A stretch of 64,000 nt of DNA, from NCBI RefSeq assembly GCF_014138435.1, contig NZ_JACJIM010000004.1, forward strand, positions 496,001 to 560,000. The letters run 5' to 3'. The stretch comes from Methylobacterium fujisawaense (GTDB lineage: Bacteria > Pseudomonadota > Alphaproteobacteria > Rhizobiales > Beijerinckiaceae). Positions 9,465 through 19,672 of this stretch are shown here, one piece after another. Below the pieces are notes generated by a model, which did no database searches, was not told the origin of the DNA, and was given only the letters and a program-made list of their open reading frames with translations. Both the position numbers and the translations under genes were made by a program. Position 1 is the stretch's first letter; each line of letters opens with the position of its first letter.

Positions 9465-10151
9465 ATGAGCGACGACAAGACCATCGACGGGACCGCGCGG
9501 GAGATCCGCGAGACCGAAGCCGCCGCGCCGGCGTCGAAGGCGATCCCGCGACGGACCTGGGTGGTCGGCGCGGTGGCGCTGCCGCTGGCGCTCGGCGCCG
9601 TCGGCCTGTCCCTGGCGCAGGGAACGCCGTTCCAGCCGACGCCGGTCGCGCCGGTGGCGATCCAGGCCCTGGCCCCCTCGGGCGCGACGGCCATCAAGGG
9701 CGAGGTCGCGGAGATCTTCGGCAACAAGTTCGTGGTGCAGGACGGGACCGGGCGCGCGCTCGTGGAGACGGGTCGCGAGGGCGAGGACGGCGGCCTCGTC
9801 GCCAAGGGCGAGACCGTGACGGTGCAGGGCCGTTTCGAGACCGGCTTCCTGCATGCCCGGATCCTGACCCACGGGGACGGGCGCACGCTGCTGCTCGGGC
9901 CGGCGGGCGGTCCGCCGACGGGGAGCCTGGACTGGGCCAAGGACCGGCTCGGTCTCGGGCCGAAGCTCGACACCGCCGCCCTGACCGCATCGGTCCAGGC
10001 GGCGGGCTACAGCGACGTGCGGGTCACGGGCCGCGGTCCGCGTCATCTGGAGGTGGCCGCCAAGGACCGGGACGGGCGCGAGCAGCAGCTCCATGTCGGC
10101 TTCGACGGCCAGGTGCGCAAGCGGCCGGCACCGGGACTCCCGCCGCTGTGA
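9465..10151 (+). CDS. Membrane-anchored protein with OB-like and PepSY-like segments
   Basis: A 228-residue protein of unknown function. Residues 31-51 form one hydrophobic helix ('WVVGAVALPLALGAVGLSLA') after a basic stretch, so the rest is probably periplasmic. Residues about 75-150 look like a small beta-barrel of the DUF5666/OB kind ('GEVAEIFGNKFVVQD...VTVQGRFE'). The C-terminal 60 residues ('LTASVQAAGYSDVRVTGRG') resemble a PepSY-like fold. It is divergent from the FeuPQ-like pair and carries the candidate regulator box upstream. PepSY proteins often neighbour PhoPQ/FeuPQ systems, so a role as target or feedback partner is plausible. Start follows a GAGGATGAG site. Confidence 0.7.
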   Translation: MSDDKTIDGTAREIRETEAAAPASKAIPRRTWVVGAVALPLALGAVGLSLAQGTPFQPTPVAPVAIQALAPSGATAIKGEVAEIFGNKFVVQDGTGRALVETGREGEDGGLVAKGETVTVQGRFETGFLHARILTHGDGRTLLLGPAGGPPTGSLDWAKDRLGLGPKLDTAALTASVQAAGYSDVRVTGRGPRHLEVAAKDRDGREQQLHVGFDGQVRKRPAPGLPPL

Positions 10152-10235
10152 GGTCCACCGCGGCGGGCGGGACGCATGCAACCCTTCCTCTCCTGCCGCG
10201 TCCTCCTGTCTCTCGACCGGCAGGAGGTGCGCGCC

Positions 10236-10307
10236 ATGGAACCGATGAAGCCGATGGAACCGATGAAGCCGATGGAACCCATGAAGCCCATGGAACCGAT
10301 GAAGGGC
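10236..10307 (+). repeat. 18-bp in-frame tandem repeat, four copies
   Basis: Unit ATGGAACCGATGAAGCCG repeated four times with few changes, encoding the Met/Glu/Pro/Lys head of the protein at 10236. Each unit contains two in-frame ATG codons, so slippage would change length by six residues without shifting frame. It is not CRISPR-like because there are no spacers. Confidence 0.9.
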
Positions 10308-10553
10308 ATGGAGCCCTGGTGGCCGAAGGATCTCGGCGAGCCCGCGACCAGCGGCGCGCAGAACGGGATGAAATATGCCTTCTTCCCCGACAAGCGCCGC
10401 CTGCTGATCGACCGCGACGGGCAGGTCTCGACCTACGACAGCGGCGACCACCGGATCGGCGGCGTCGCGCAGGCGGACGGGACCGCCAAGACCCTGACCT
10501 TCACCAGCCAGGACGGCGACGTGGATCTCGGCGCCCTCAAGAAGCTCGGCTGA
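10236..10553 (+). CDS. Small protein with N-terminal Met-Glu-Pro-Met-Lys-Pro repeats
   Basis: A 105-residue protein of unknown function. It opens with four hexapeptide units MEPMKP (the last MEPMKG), then 'MEPWWPKDLGEP'. A compact C-terminal domain of about 70 residues follows, including 'QNGMKYAFFPDKRRLLIDRD' and 'TYDSGDHRIGGVAQ'. No signal peptide or membrane helix is seen. The start is placed at 10236 because a strong AGGAGGT lies 7 bases upstream; an in-frame ATG at 10176 has no such site. Comparable repeat-headed small proteins occur in other Methylobacteriaceae as hypothetical proteins (from memory). Confidence 0.75.
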   Translation: MEPMKPMEPMKPMEPMKPMEPMKGMEPWWPKDLGEPATSGAQNGMKYAFFPDKRRLLIDRDGQVSTYDSGDHRIGGVAQADGTAKTLTFTSQDGDVDLGALKKLG

Positions 10554-10632
10554 GCCCCGGCGTGGACAGGCCGGGACGGCGCGCTTAAGCCCGGCCGACC
10601 ATGCGAGCCGTCCCGCTGACACCCGCGACGCC

Positions 10633-12384
<1,752 letters not shown>

Positions 12385-12460
12385 GCCGGCCCTTGCTGGC
12401 CCCTTGCGTCCGGCCCCGCCTCCGTTACCTCGGCTCTCCGAGGCAGACCGGGAGAGCACC

Positions 12461-13336
12461 GTGACCACGCGCATCGAGCTGACCGCACCGGACGGCACAA
12501 CCGCGACCCTCGCGACCCACGGGGCCGAGCCGGTCTCCTGGCGGGTCGACGGGACCGAGTATCTCTGGAGCGGCGATCCCGAGCACTGGAACCGGCACGC
12601 GCCCTGGCTCTTCCCGGTCGTCGGCGCCTCGGCGGGCGGGCACGTGACGGTCGGGTCGGAGCGCTACCCGATGGCCCAGCACGGCTTCGCCCGCGACCTG
12701 CCCTTCGCGGTGGTCGACCGGAGCGCCGACGCGGTGACCCTGCGCCTGACCGACGGGCCCGAGACGCGGGCGCATTATCCCTTCGCGTTCCGCCTCGATA
12801 TCACCGCGCGGGTCCGTCCGGCGGGTCTCGACCTCGACGTGACCGTCGCCAATCCCGGCGACGTCCCCCTGCCCTACGCCCTCGGCTTCCACCCGGCCTT
12901 CCCGTGGCCCTTCGCGGGGGGCACCCGCGCCCGGGACGGCGGCTACGCGGTGGCCTTCGAGCAGGCGGAGCGGCCCTTCGCGCCCCAGGTCGGCCCGGGC
13001 GGCCTGCTGCTGCGCGACGAGCAGCCGATCCCCCTCGCCGGGGACACGCTGCCCCTCGATCCGGCCCTCTTCACCGAGGCCTTCGTGTTCCGGAACGCCC
13101 GCAGCCGCTGGATGCGCTTCACCGGCCCCGGACGGGCGATCCGCATGGAGATGGCGGATTTTCCCCATCTGGCGGTCTGGACCAAGCCTACCGCGCCGTT
13201 CCTGTCGCTGGAATGCTGGACCGGCTACGCCGACTGGTCGGATTTCGCGGGCGACCTCGCCGAGCGCGATTCGCAGCGTCTGCTCGCCCCCGGCGGCACC
13301 GCGCATCACGGCGTCCGCCTCACGCTGGACACCTAG
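12461..13336 (+). CDS. Aldose 1-epimerase family protein
   Basis: A 291-residue galactose-mutarotase-like enzyme. The beta-sandwich signatures include 'WRVDGTEYLWSG', 'HAPWLFPVVG', 'MAQHGFARDLPF' and 'ALGFHPAFPWPF', with the catalytic-region histidines. The motif set matches the LacX-like / YeaD-like branch that acts on sugars or sugar phosphates. The start is the GTG at 12461 preceded by GGGAGAG; an upstream ATG at 12404 would add a Pro/Arg-rich stretch unlike the family. hemD begins 3 bp after the stop, so they are likely co-transcribed despite unrelated functions. Confidence 0.85.
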   Translation: MTTRIELTAPDGTTATLATHGAEPVSWRVDGTEYLWSGDPEHWNRHAPWLFPVVGASAGGHVTVGSERYPMAQHGFARDLPFAVVDRSADAVTLRLTDGPETRAHYPFAFRLDITARVRPAGLDLDVTVANPGDVPLPYALGFHPAFPWPFAGGTRARDGGYAVAFEQAERPFAPQVGPGGLLLRDEQPIPLAGDTLPLDPALFTEAFVFRNARSRWMRFTGPGRAIRMEMADFPHLAVWTKPTAPFLSLECWTGYADWSDFAGDLAERDSQRLLAPGGTAHHGVRLTLDT

Positions 13337-13339
13337 CCC

Positions 13340-14047
13340 GTGCGCGTCTGGGTGGCACGGCCCGAGCCGGGGGCGACACGGACCGGAGCGGCCCTGGCGG
13401 CGCAGGGCCACGCGCCGCTCGTCGCGCCCGTTCTGGCGGTGCGGCCGACCGCGGCGGCACCGCCCGCGGGACCCTTCGCCGCCCTGCTCCTCACCAGCGC
13501 CAACGCGGTGCCGGCGATCCGGGACGCGCCGCCCCTGCGCGGTCTCCCGGTCTTCGCCGTCGGTGCGCGGACGGCTGCGCTGGCACGCGCGGCCGGCCTC
13601 GGTCCCGTGCGCGAGGGGCCGGGCGATGCCGCCGGCCTCGCCGCCCTGGTGGGGGATGCCCTGGCGCCCGGCGAATCCCTTCTCCACGCGACCGGGGCCG
13701 AGCGAAAGCCGGAGCCGGCGGCAACGCTGATGGCCGCGGGGTTCCGGATCACCACCTTCGTCGCCTACCGGGCCGAGGCGCTGCGGACGCTCCCGCAGGC
13801 GGTGGCCCTCGAGCTCGCCGCGGGACGCCTCGAAGCCGCCCTTCACTATTCCCGGCGCAGCGCCGCCGTCGCCCTCGCCCTCGCGGATGGATCGGGTCAT
13901 GGCGGAGCTTTCCGCCGCCTGGGGCATTACTGCCTATCGTCGGATGTCGCGGCCCCCCTGGAAGCCGCCGGTGTTCCGGTCCATTTCGTCGCGACACGCC
14001 CGCGCGAAGCGGATCTGCTCGACGCCCTGGCGCCGCCACCGGGTTAG
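13340..14047 (+). CDS. hemD: Uroporphyrinogen-III synthase
   Basis: Closes and rearranges hydroxymethylbilane to uroporphyrinogen III in tetrapyrrole biosynthesis. The 235 residues form the two-domain HemD fold: 'VWVARPEPGATRTGAAL' at the N-terminus, 'AALLLTSANAVPAI' where the S/T-S-A-N segment is typical, and 'ALHYSRRSAAVALALA' in the second half. HemD is poorly conserved, but the next genes (Mic60-like and hemY) are its standard alphaproteobacterial neighbours. The start is GTG, 3 bp after the previous stop. hemC is not adjacent in this window. Confidence 0.88.
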   Translation: MRVWVARPEPGATRTGAALAAQGHAPLVAPVLAVRPTAAAPPAGPFAALLLTSANAVPAIRDAPPLRGLPVFAVGARTAALARAAGLGPVREGPGDAAGLAALVGDALAPGESLLHATGAERKPEPAATLMAAGFRITTFVAYRAEALRTLPQAVALELAAGRLEAALHYSRRSAAVALALADGSGHGGAFRRLGHYCLSSDVAAPLEAAGVPVHFVATRPREADLLDALAPPPG

Positions 14048-14152
14048 CCGTGCGGTGACAGGGAGGCCGGGCCGCCGTATCTCGCCCTCGCGCCCGGCGC
14101 CGCCGCGGTGCTAGGGGGGCGCGGCGACGCCGAAGAGTTGGAGGACTTGCCC

Positions 14153-16336
14153 GTGACGCCACCACCCAGCGACGCCGACAAGCCCGGTCCCGGCGGTCGG
14201 AGGCCGGACGCCGCGCCCGGCAAGCCCGGATCGTCCACGCCGCCCGGGGGCGCGTCCCGGTCGCCCGCGACATCGGCGTCCACCGCCTCGGTTTCGGCCT
14301 CGACATCCTCGGCGTCCACCGCCGCCGGTGCGAAGCCGAGTGCCCCGGGTCCGGCCGAGACCGTGAAGGGACCGCAGGGATCCCCGCTCGGAACACCGCC
14401 CAAGCCGGCGACCGAGCCCGTCGTGTCCGCCAAGCCCGGTACGAGCGACGCCCGCCCCGACGGCGGCAAGCCGGGGCCCGGTACCGACGGCCTGAAGCCG
14501 TCGTCCGGCCCGGCCGCCCAGCCGCCCGGCGCCAAGCCCGACGCGCTCAAGGCCGGGTCCGACAGGATCGAGACGAGGCCGGGCACGACCACCTCGTCGT
14601 CGGCAACGGCATCGTCATCGACGGCCTCCGCCACCGCGTCGGCGGCCACCGGGGCGACGGCCGATCCGAAGGCCGCACAGCCCGGCACCGGCCCCCAGGG
14701 CGGTCCCCGTCCGGGCGGTCCCGCTTCGGGTGCCGCGGGTCAGGCGGCCGCCAGTGCGGTGACCGCCGGTCCGATCATCGACCTCAAGGCCAAGCGCATC
14801 TCCGATCCGCCGTCGGCCGGCAAGGATGCGGCCAAGGACACCTTCAAGGATGCCTCCAAGGATGCCCCGAGGGATGGCAAGGAGGCGCCAAAGGGGCCGA
14901 TCCCCGCGGCGCCCTCCGTCGATCCGGCCAGACCTGCGGCTGGATCGTCTGCCCGGGCGCGGGCCGGGTTCGGATCGATCGCCGCTGCCGGGCTGCTCGG
15001 CGGCGTGATCGGCGCCGGCCTGCTGTTCGGTGCCGAGAAGGCCGGGATCGGTCCCGATCCGCGCCTGAACGCCCTGGATCAACGGCTTTCCAGCCAGATC
15101 GCGTCCCTTGACAAGCGCCTTGACGGGCTGGCCCCGCGCGATGCGCTGGCGGCCCTCGACAAGCGCGTCGCCACCGCGGAATCGAGCGCCAAGCAGGCCC
15201 TGGACAAGGCCGGCGCGGCGCCGGCGGCCGCGACGGACGGCCAGGCCTCCGGTGCGGCGCCGGCCGTGCCGCCGGATCTCGTCGCCCGCCTCGACAACCT
15301 CGACCAGCGCGTCGCCGCGCTCCAGGAGGAGCCCGGCCAGGAGCCGGGCCGGGACCAGTCGGCGGGCGCGAAGCTCGGCGTGGTCCAGGACAACGCGAAG
15401 CAGATCGCCGATCTCGAGACCCGCCTGAAGGCGGTGGAGGACGCTGGCGGCGACAAGGGGGCGGCCGAGGACGCGTCCCGGAAGATCGCGGCGCTGCAGG
15501 GCGAGGTGGAGCAGAAGACCAGGGCGAATGCCGAGGCCGACGCGGCGCTCGGTCAACGCCTCGACGCGCTGCAACAGGCCCTCGACGCGCGGGTGAAGGC
15601 GGCCACGGAGGCGGTCCAGGCCGCCGCCCAGGCGAGCCGCACCGCCGCCGAGGCGGGGCAGACCCAGGCCGCCGAGTCCGCGAAGGCGGTGGATCGGCGT
15701 CTGCAGGAGCAGGCCGATCAGATCGCTGCGCTGGACAAGAGTGTGGCGCAGCGCGCCGAGGCCAGCACCGTCCAGGCGGCTCTGCGGGTCGTGGTCGCCG
15801 ATCGCGTGGCGGCCGCCCTCGAATCCGGCACGGCCTATGCGGAGCCGCTCGCGACCCTGCGCAAGCTCGATCCGGGCACCGAAGCGCAGGCCAAGGCCCT
15901 CGCCCCCTTCGCCGAGGGCGGCGCACCCTCGGCGGCGGATCTCGCCGACACGTTCCGGCCGATCGCCGAGCGGATCGCGGCCAAGCGGCAGGCGCAGCGG
16001 GCCAAGAGCGCCGCGGAGACCGGGGATTTCCGCTCCAAGCTCCTCAGCATGGCCGACGGTCTCGTGCAGATCCGCAAGGCCGACGCGCCCGCCCCCGAGG
16101 CTTCCGACGCTCCGGAAGGCAAGGTCCAGGCGGCCCTCGACCGCGGCGACCTCACGGCGGCCTCGGCGGCCTTCGCGGCGCTCCCGGCCGAGGCCCAGGA
16201 GCCGGCCGGCGATTTCGGTGCCAAGCTGAAGGCCCGGGCCGAGGCCGAGCAGGCCGTGCGCACCCTCCTCGACAGCGCCTTCAAGGCCCTGCCGGTCGGT
16301 GCCGCCCAACCGGCCCAGGCCGCCCCCGGGCGCTAG
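14153..16336 (+). CDS. Mic60/mitofilin-like inner-membrane protein (COG4223)
   Basis: A 727-residue protein. The first ~270 residues are Pro/Ala/Ser/Lys-rich low complexity. One membrane helix follows at about 275-298 ('AAAGLLGGVIGAGLLFG'), then a long Ala/Gln/Lys-rich coiled coil (about 320-560) and a C-terminal helical mitofilin-like domain. Alphaproteobacterial homologues of mitochondrial Mic60 sit next to hemD and hemY, as here, and shape intracytoplasmic membranes. GTG 14153 is preferred because GGAGG lies 8 bases upstream; GTG 14108 would add 15 residues. The repeated 'KDAAKDTFKDASKDA' run is a lineage-specific tract. Confidence 0.85.
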   Translation: MTPPPSDADKPGPGGRRPDAAPGKPGSSTPPGGASRSPATSASTASVSASTSSASTAAGAKPSAPGPAETVKGPQGSPLGTPPKPATEPVVSAKPGTSDARPDGGKPGPGTDGLKPSSGPAAQPPGAKPDALKAGSDRIETRPGTTTSSSATASSSTASATASAATGATADPKAAQPGTGPQGGPRPGGPASGAAGQAAASAVTAGPIIDLKAKRISDPPSAGKDAAKDTFKDASKDAPRDGKEAPKGPIPAAPSVDPARPAAGSSARARAGFGSIAAAGLLGGVIGAGLLFGAEKAGIGPDPRLNALDQRLSSQIASLDKRLDGLAPRDALAALDKRVATAESSAKQALDKAGAAPAAATDGQASGAAPAVPPDLVARLDNLDQRVAALQEEPGQEPGRDQSAGAKLGVVQDNAKQIADLETRLKAVEDAGGDKGAAEDASRKIAALQGEVEQKTRANAEADAALGQRLDALQQALDARVKAATEAVQAAAQASRTAAEAGQTQAAESAKAVDRRLQEQADQIAALDKSVAQRAEASTVQAALRVVVADRVAAALESGTAYAEPLATLRKLDPGTEAQAKALAPFAEGGAPSAADLADTFRPIAERIAAKRQAQRAKSAAETGDFRSKLLSMADGLVQIRKADAPAPEASDAPEGKVQAALDRGDLTAASAAFAALPAEAQEPAGDFGAKLKARAEAEQAVRTLLDSAFKALPVGAAQPAQAAPGR

Positions 16337-16461
16337 TCCGGTGACGGACCCGATCCGCGCCCTGCGCGGCCGCACCCTCTCCGAGCGGACGCGTAGGCGC
16401 CCCGCTCCTCCCGCCCCCCGCGACGGCCGCCAGCCGGCCGCCGACAGGAGACACTGACCCC

Positions 16462-18048
16462 ATGTGGCGCGCCCTCGCCTTCCTGGCCCTGCTCGCACTC
16501 GCCGCCTTCGGAGCGGTCTGGATCGCCGACAGGCCCGGTACCGTCACCGTCGTCTGGAACGGCTACCAGATCGGCACCAGCCTCGCGGTCGCCCTCGTCG
16601 GCGTGATCGCGGCGGCGATCGTCCTGGGCGTGCTCTGGGCGATCGTGCGCGGCGTGATCGGTCTGCCGGAGGCCCTGGTCCGCGGCTCCGCCGAGCGGCG
16701 CCGCGCCAAGGGCCTCTCCGCCCTGTCCCGCGGCATGGTGGCGGTGGGCTCGGGCGATCCCCTTGCGGCCCGCCGCTTCGCGGGCGACGCCGAGCGGCTC
16801 CTCGGCACCGAGCCGCTGACCCTGCTGCTCAAGGCCCAGGCCGCGCAGATCTCCGGCGACCGGGACGCCGCCGAAAGCGCCTTCCAGCGCATGGTCGACG
16901 ATCCCGAGACCCGGGTCCTGGGCCTGCGCGGCCTGTTCGTGGAGGCCCGGCGCCGGGAGGACGAGACGGCCGCCCGCGCCTACGCCACCGAGGCCGCCCG
17001 CCTCGCCCCGAGCGTCACCTGGGCCAACGAGGCCCTGCTCGAGGCGCAGAGCGCCGACGGCGACTGGGCCGCCGCCCTGGAGACCATCGAGCGCCGCTCG
17101 TCCCTCGGCCTGATCGACAAGGCCACCGCCCGGCGGCAGCGGGCCGTGCTGCTGACCGCGATCGCCGGCGAGCGCGAGGCCGGCGAGCCGGAACTCGCCG
17201 CGGAGCGCATCCTGCAGGCGGTCAAGCTCGCCCCCGATCTCGTCCCGGCGGCCTGCATCGCCGGACGCCTCCTCGCCCGCCGCGGCGACGTCAAGAAGGC
17301 GGCCCGGATCGTCGAGGCGGCCTGGAAGGCCAATCCCCATCCCGACCTCGCCAAGGTCTATCTCGGGCTGCGGCCCGGCGATTCGGTCCGCGACCGTCTC
17401 GCCCGCGCCGAGGTCCTGGCGAAGCTGTCCGTCTGGGATCCGGAATCCCGGCTCGCCCTGGGGCAGGCCGCCCTCGACGCGCGGGATTACAAGCGGGCCC
17501 GCGAGGCCGTGAAGCCCCTGCTCACCGACCGGCCGACCGCCCGCGCCTGCCTGATGATGGCGGCCATCGAGGAGGCCGAACACGGCGCCGCCTCCGGCCA
17601 GGCCCGCGAGTGGCTGGCCCGGGCCGCCCGCGCCCCGCGCGACCGCGTCTGGATCGCCGATGGCATCGCCACCGAAACCTGGGCGCCGGTCTCGCCGGTG
17701 ACCGGACGCCTCGACGCCTTCACGTGGCGCGAGCCGCCGAACACTCTGGCCGCCGCACCCGCGGTGGAGCCGGAAGCGGAGTCGGCCGCCCCGGCCCTCG
17801 TCCCGGCCGCGACGCGCCCCTCTGCACCCGTCCCCGGATCGGTCGCCCCGTCGGCCTCTGCACTGTCCTCTGCATCGGCCTCTGCACCGGTCGCCACCGG
17901 ACCGGGAACGCCGGTGCCTGTGCCCACCGTCCTGCCGGCGAAGGCATCCAGCGCGAAGACCGCCGGCGCCGATCCGGTCTCGGCCGGGATGGCGGCCGCA
18001 GCGCTGCCGCCGGGATCAGCGGATCGCGCCGTTCGTCGGATGGGATGA
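16462..18048 (+). CDS. hemY: HemY-like TPR membrane protein
   Basis: A 528-residue protein with two N-terminal membrane helices (about residues 3-20 and 40-65, the HemY_N region with 'VTVVWNGYQIGTSLAVAL') followed by TPR-like helical repeats. A variable Ala/Pro/Ser tail starts at about 430. Proteobacterial HemY of this kind (not protoporphyrinogen oxidase) is associated with late heme metabolism, with mechanism unsettled. It follows the Mic60-like gene by 125 bp in the conserved hemD cluster. Confidence 0.9.
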   Translation: MWRALAFLALLALAAFGAVWIADRPGTVTVVWNGYQIGTSLAVALVGVIAAAIVLGVLWAIVRGVIGLPEALVRGSAERRRAKGLSALSRGMVAVGSGDPLAARRFAGDAERLLGTEPLTLLLKAQAAQISGDRDAAESAFQRMVDDPETRVLGLRGLFVEARRREDETAARAYATEAARLAPSVTWANEALLEAQSADGDWAAALETIERRSSLGLIDKATARRQRAVLLTAIAGEREAGEPELAAERILQAVKLAPDLVPAACIAGRLLARRGDVKKAARIVEAAWKANPHPDLAKVYLGLRPGDSVRDRLARAEVLAKLSVWDPESRLALGQAALDARDYKRAREAVKPLLTDRPTARACLMMAAIEEAEHGAASGQAREWLARAARAPRDRVWIADGIATETWAPVSPVTGRLDAFTWREPPNTLAAAPAVEPEAESAAPALVPAATRPSAPVPGSVAPSASALSSASASAPVATGPGTPVPVPTVLPAKASSAKTAGADPVSAGMAAAALPPGSADRAVRRMG

Positions 18049-18093
18049 CCGGCCGCGCCAAGCGCCGATCATCCCCGCAGATCATGACAGGAC

Positions 18094-18122
18094 CGGCGCG
18101 ACTTCACGGAGAGGTCGCGCCG
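18094..18122 (+). terminator. Hairpin downstream of hemY
   Basis: CGGCGCGAC (18094-18102) and GTCGCGCCG (18114-18122) form a perfect 9-bp stem with an 11-base loop, 46 bp after the hemY stop. It is followed by TTCGTCT, only a short T stretch, so it is a weak terminator candidate that may end the hem transcript. Confidence 0.4.
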
Positions 18123-18276
18123 TTCGTCTACTGGCAGTTGAATGTGCCGGCTCGCCCTATAGCGTGTGCTCAGAGCCGTCGACCGAGGGTCCGATCATCC
18201 GCCAGACTGCACAGAGCCCGCACGCGGCGTCGATGACGCCGGGTCGGGGCAGCCTTCCGCCTCGCGCGGTGCGACC

Positions 18277-18711
18277 ATGACCCTCAACGACGATGACGGG
18301 GAGCCGCGTCGGCAGGTGGGAGCCTTGCCGTTCCGGCGCGGGCGGGACGGCCAGCCCAAGATCCTGCTGGTGACGTCGCGGGAAAGCCGTCGGTGGGTCA
18401 TCCCGAAAGGATGGCCGATGAAGGGGCGCAAGCCGTTCGAGGCGGCCGCGCGGGAGGCCTACGAGGAGGCGGGCCTGCGCGGTGCGGTCGGCAAGCGTCC
18501 GATCGGCTTCTACCTCTACCAGAAGCGCCTGAGGAACCTCGACACCGTCCTGTGCCAAGTGAAGGTCTTTCCCCTCGAGGTGCGCAAGCAGCTCAAGGAC
18601 TTTCCCGAGGCACGTCAACGGGACCTGCGCTGGTTCACGCCGGTGGAAGCCGCCGAGGCGGTCTCCGAGCCGGGCCTCGCCGCCCTGATCCGAGCCGCAT
18701 CGCGCACGTAA
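18277..18711 (+). CDS. Nudix hydrolase (DIPP-like)
   Basis: A 144-residue protein that probably hydrolyses a nucleoside or inositol pyrophosphate-type substrate. The Nudix box is nearly complete: 'PKGWPMKG' leads into 'FEAAAREAYEEAGL' with the metal-binding R-E-x2-E-E-x-G core. The first glutamate of the consensus (eight residues before that Arg) is replaced by Arg in 'KGRKPFEAAARE', as I recall for related rhizobial proteins. Starting at ATG 18277 gives a normal-sized domain; an in-frame upstream extension has no domain. Confidence 0.85.
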   Translation: MTLNDDDGEPRRQVGALPFRRGRDGQPKILLVTSRESRRWVIPKGWPMKGRKPFEAAAREAYEEAGLRGAVGKRPIGFYLYQKRLRNLDTVLCQVKVFPLEVRKQLKDFPEARQRDLRWFTPVEAAEAVSEPGLAALIRAASRT

Positions 18712-18813
18712 AATGCGCGGAAGCGCAACACGGCGTTGCCAACGCTGCGGCGATCCGTTATGGCCCCACTCGGCCGGACGGACACGCCCCCCGCGGGGGC
18801 GCCCCGGTCACCT

Positions 18814-18888
18814 GCTGCGGTAGCTCAGTGGTAGAGCACTTCATTGGTAATGAAGAGGTCGAGAGTTCAATCCTCTCTCGCAGCACCA
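18814..18888 (+). tRNA. tRNA-Thr (GGT)
   Basis: A 75-nt cloverleaf with encoded CCA. Acceptor GCTGCGG (18814-18820) pairs with TCGCAGC (18878-18884), ending in a G-T pair. The D-arm 'TAGCTCAGTGGTAGAGC' is typical. The anticodon stem CTTCA/TGAAG frames the loop TTGGTAA with anticodon GGT at 18846-18848. The T-arm is 'GAGAGTTCAATCCTCTC'. Confidence 0.97.
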
Positions 18889-19011
18889 GAAACCTTCTCG
18901 ATCTGATCACCGGTCCGGCTGACGCTGCGGGTTCCTCGACGGGTCCCGGCGCAGACTGAGGATCGCAGCGGCTGCCCTGCCGACATCATCCGCGGAAGGG
19001 GACGTGCGGAC

Positions 19012-19293
19012 GTGAACTCGACAGCCCTGTTCACCATGCTGGGCCTCGTCTTCGGCTGGGCGGTCCTGGCCGGCGCGGCCCTGATCACCGGCCGGCTCGC
19101 CACCTTCGCGTTTCTGATCCTGACGCTGATCGCCCTCTACCTGTATGTGCCGTGGGTCCGGCTGCGCGCCAGCGGGATCGAAGGCTCCAGCCGGCCGGTG
19201 CGCTTCTGGACGAACGTCGCCATGCTGGGGGTCAGCCTCGCCGCCTGCCTTGCCTTCGCGATCATGCTCGCCCGCCGAGCCGGGCTCCTCTGA
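19012..19293 (+). CDS. Small two-helix membrane protein, unknown function
   Basis: A 93-residue protein with hydrophobic segments at about residues 5-25, 28-48 and 68-90, hence two or three membrane spans with a short polar loop. No family was recognised. The GTG start follows a GGAAGGGG site nine or so bases upstream. It sits alone between tRNA-Thr and the manganese catalase. Confidence 0.6.
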   Translation: MNSTALFTMLGLVFGWAVLAGAALITGRLATFAFLILTLIALYLYVPWVRLRASGIEGSSRPVRFWTNVAMLGVSLAACLAFAIMLARRAGLL

Positions 19294-19672
19294 GCTCCGG
19301 GACGTCGGTGCGGCATCCTCGTGAGGCCGCACGGGCCGCGACCGCCGGACCGGGGACGCTTGCACGGTGCCCGGCCGGAGGCGCCTGCCAAGCGCCCTGA
19401 ACCGGGGTTGGTCTCCCTTAACATACGTTATGTAATACGAGATGTTCTGGCGCGGGAATGATCGAGATTGACCGTGCCAATAGCCTGATCGAGCTTAAGA
19501 AAATAGCTTTGACCAAATATTGTTCGTTATAAATAGATCGAGGAATCGAACCGTCGTTCTGACGCGGGGTTGGACAGGGTGAGAGGCTCGATGCTCCCAC
19601 GGGGGTGCCGAGCCGACGGCCGATCGTGCGGTGGGCTTGAGCACGCCGTGCCTCTCGCGAGGGACAGATACC
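19294..19672 (+). other. AT-richer leader of the manganese catalase gene
   Basis: About 380 bp with no supported gene. Bases 19420-19550 are clearly less GC-rich than the surroundings (runs such as 'TTATAAATAGATCGAGG') and probably hold the promoter of the catalase. The EcfG-type pattern GGAAC-N16/17-CGTT was looked for and not found. Confidence 0.5.

Noticed and set aside
10236..10307. Tandem repeat considered as a CRISPR or intergenic repeat array
   Set aside because: Units are contiguous with no spacers and are coding in frame.
18157..18276. An N-terminal extension of the Nudix gene from ATG 18166
   Set aside because: The extra 37 residues have no domain, and the ATG at 18277 gives a complete Nudix domain.
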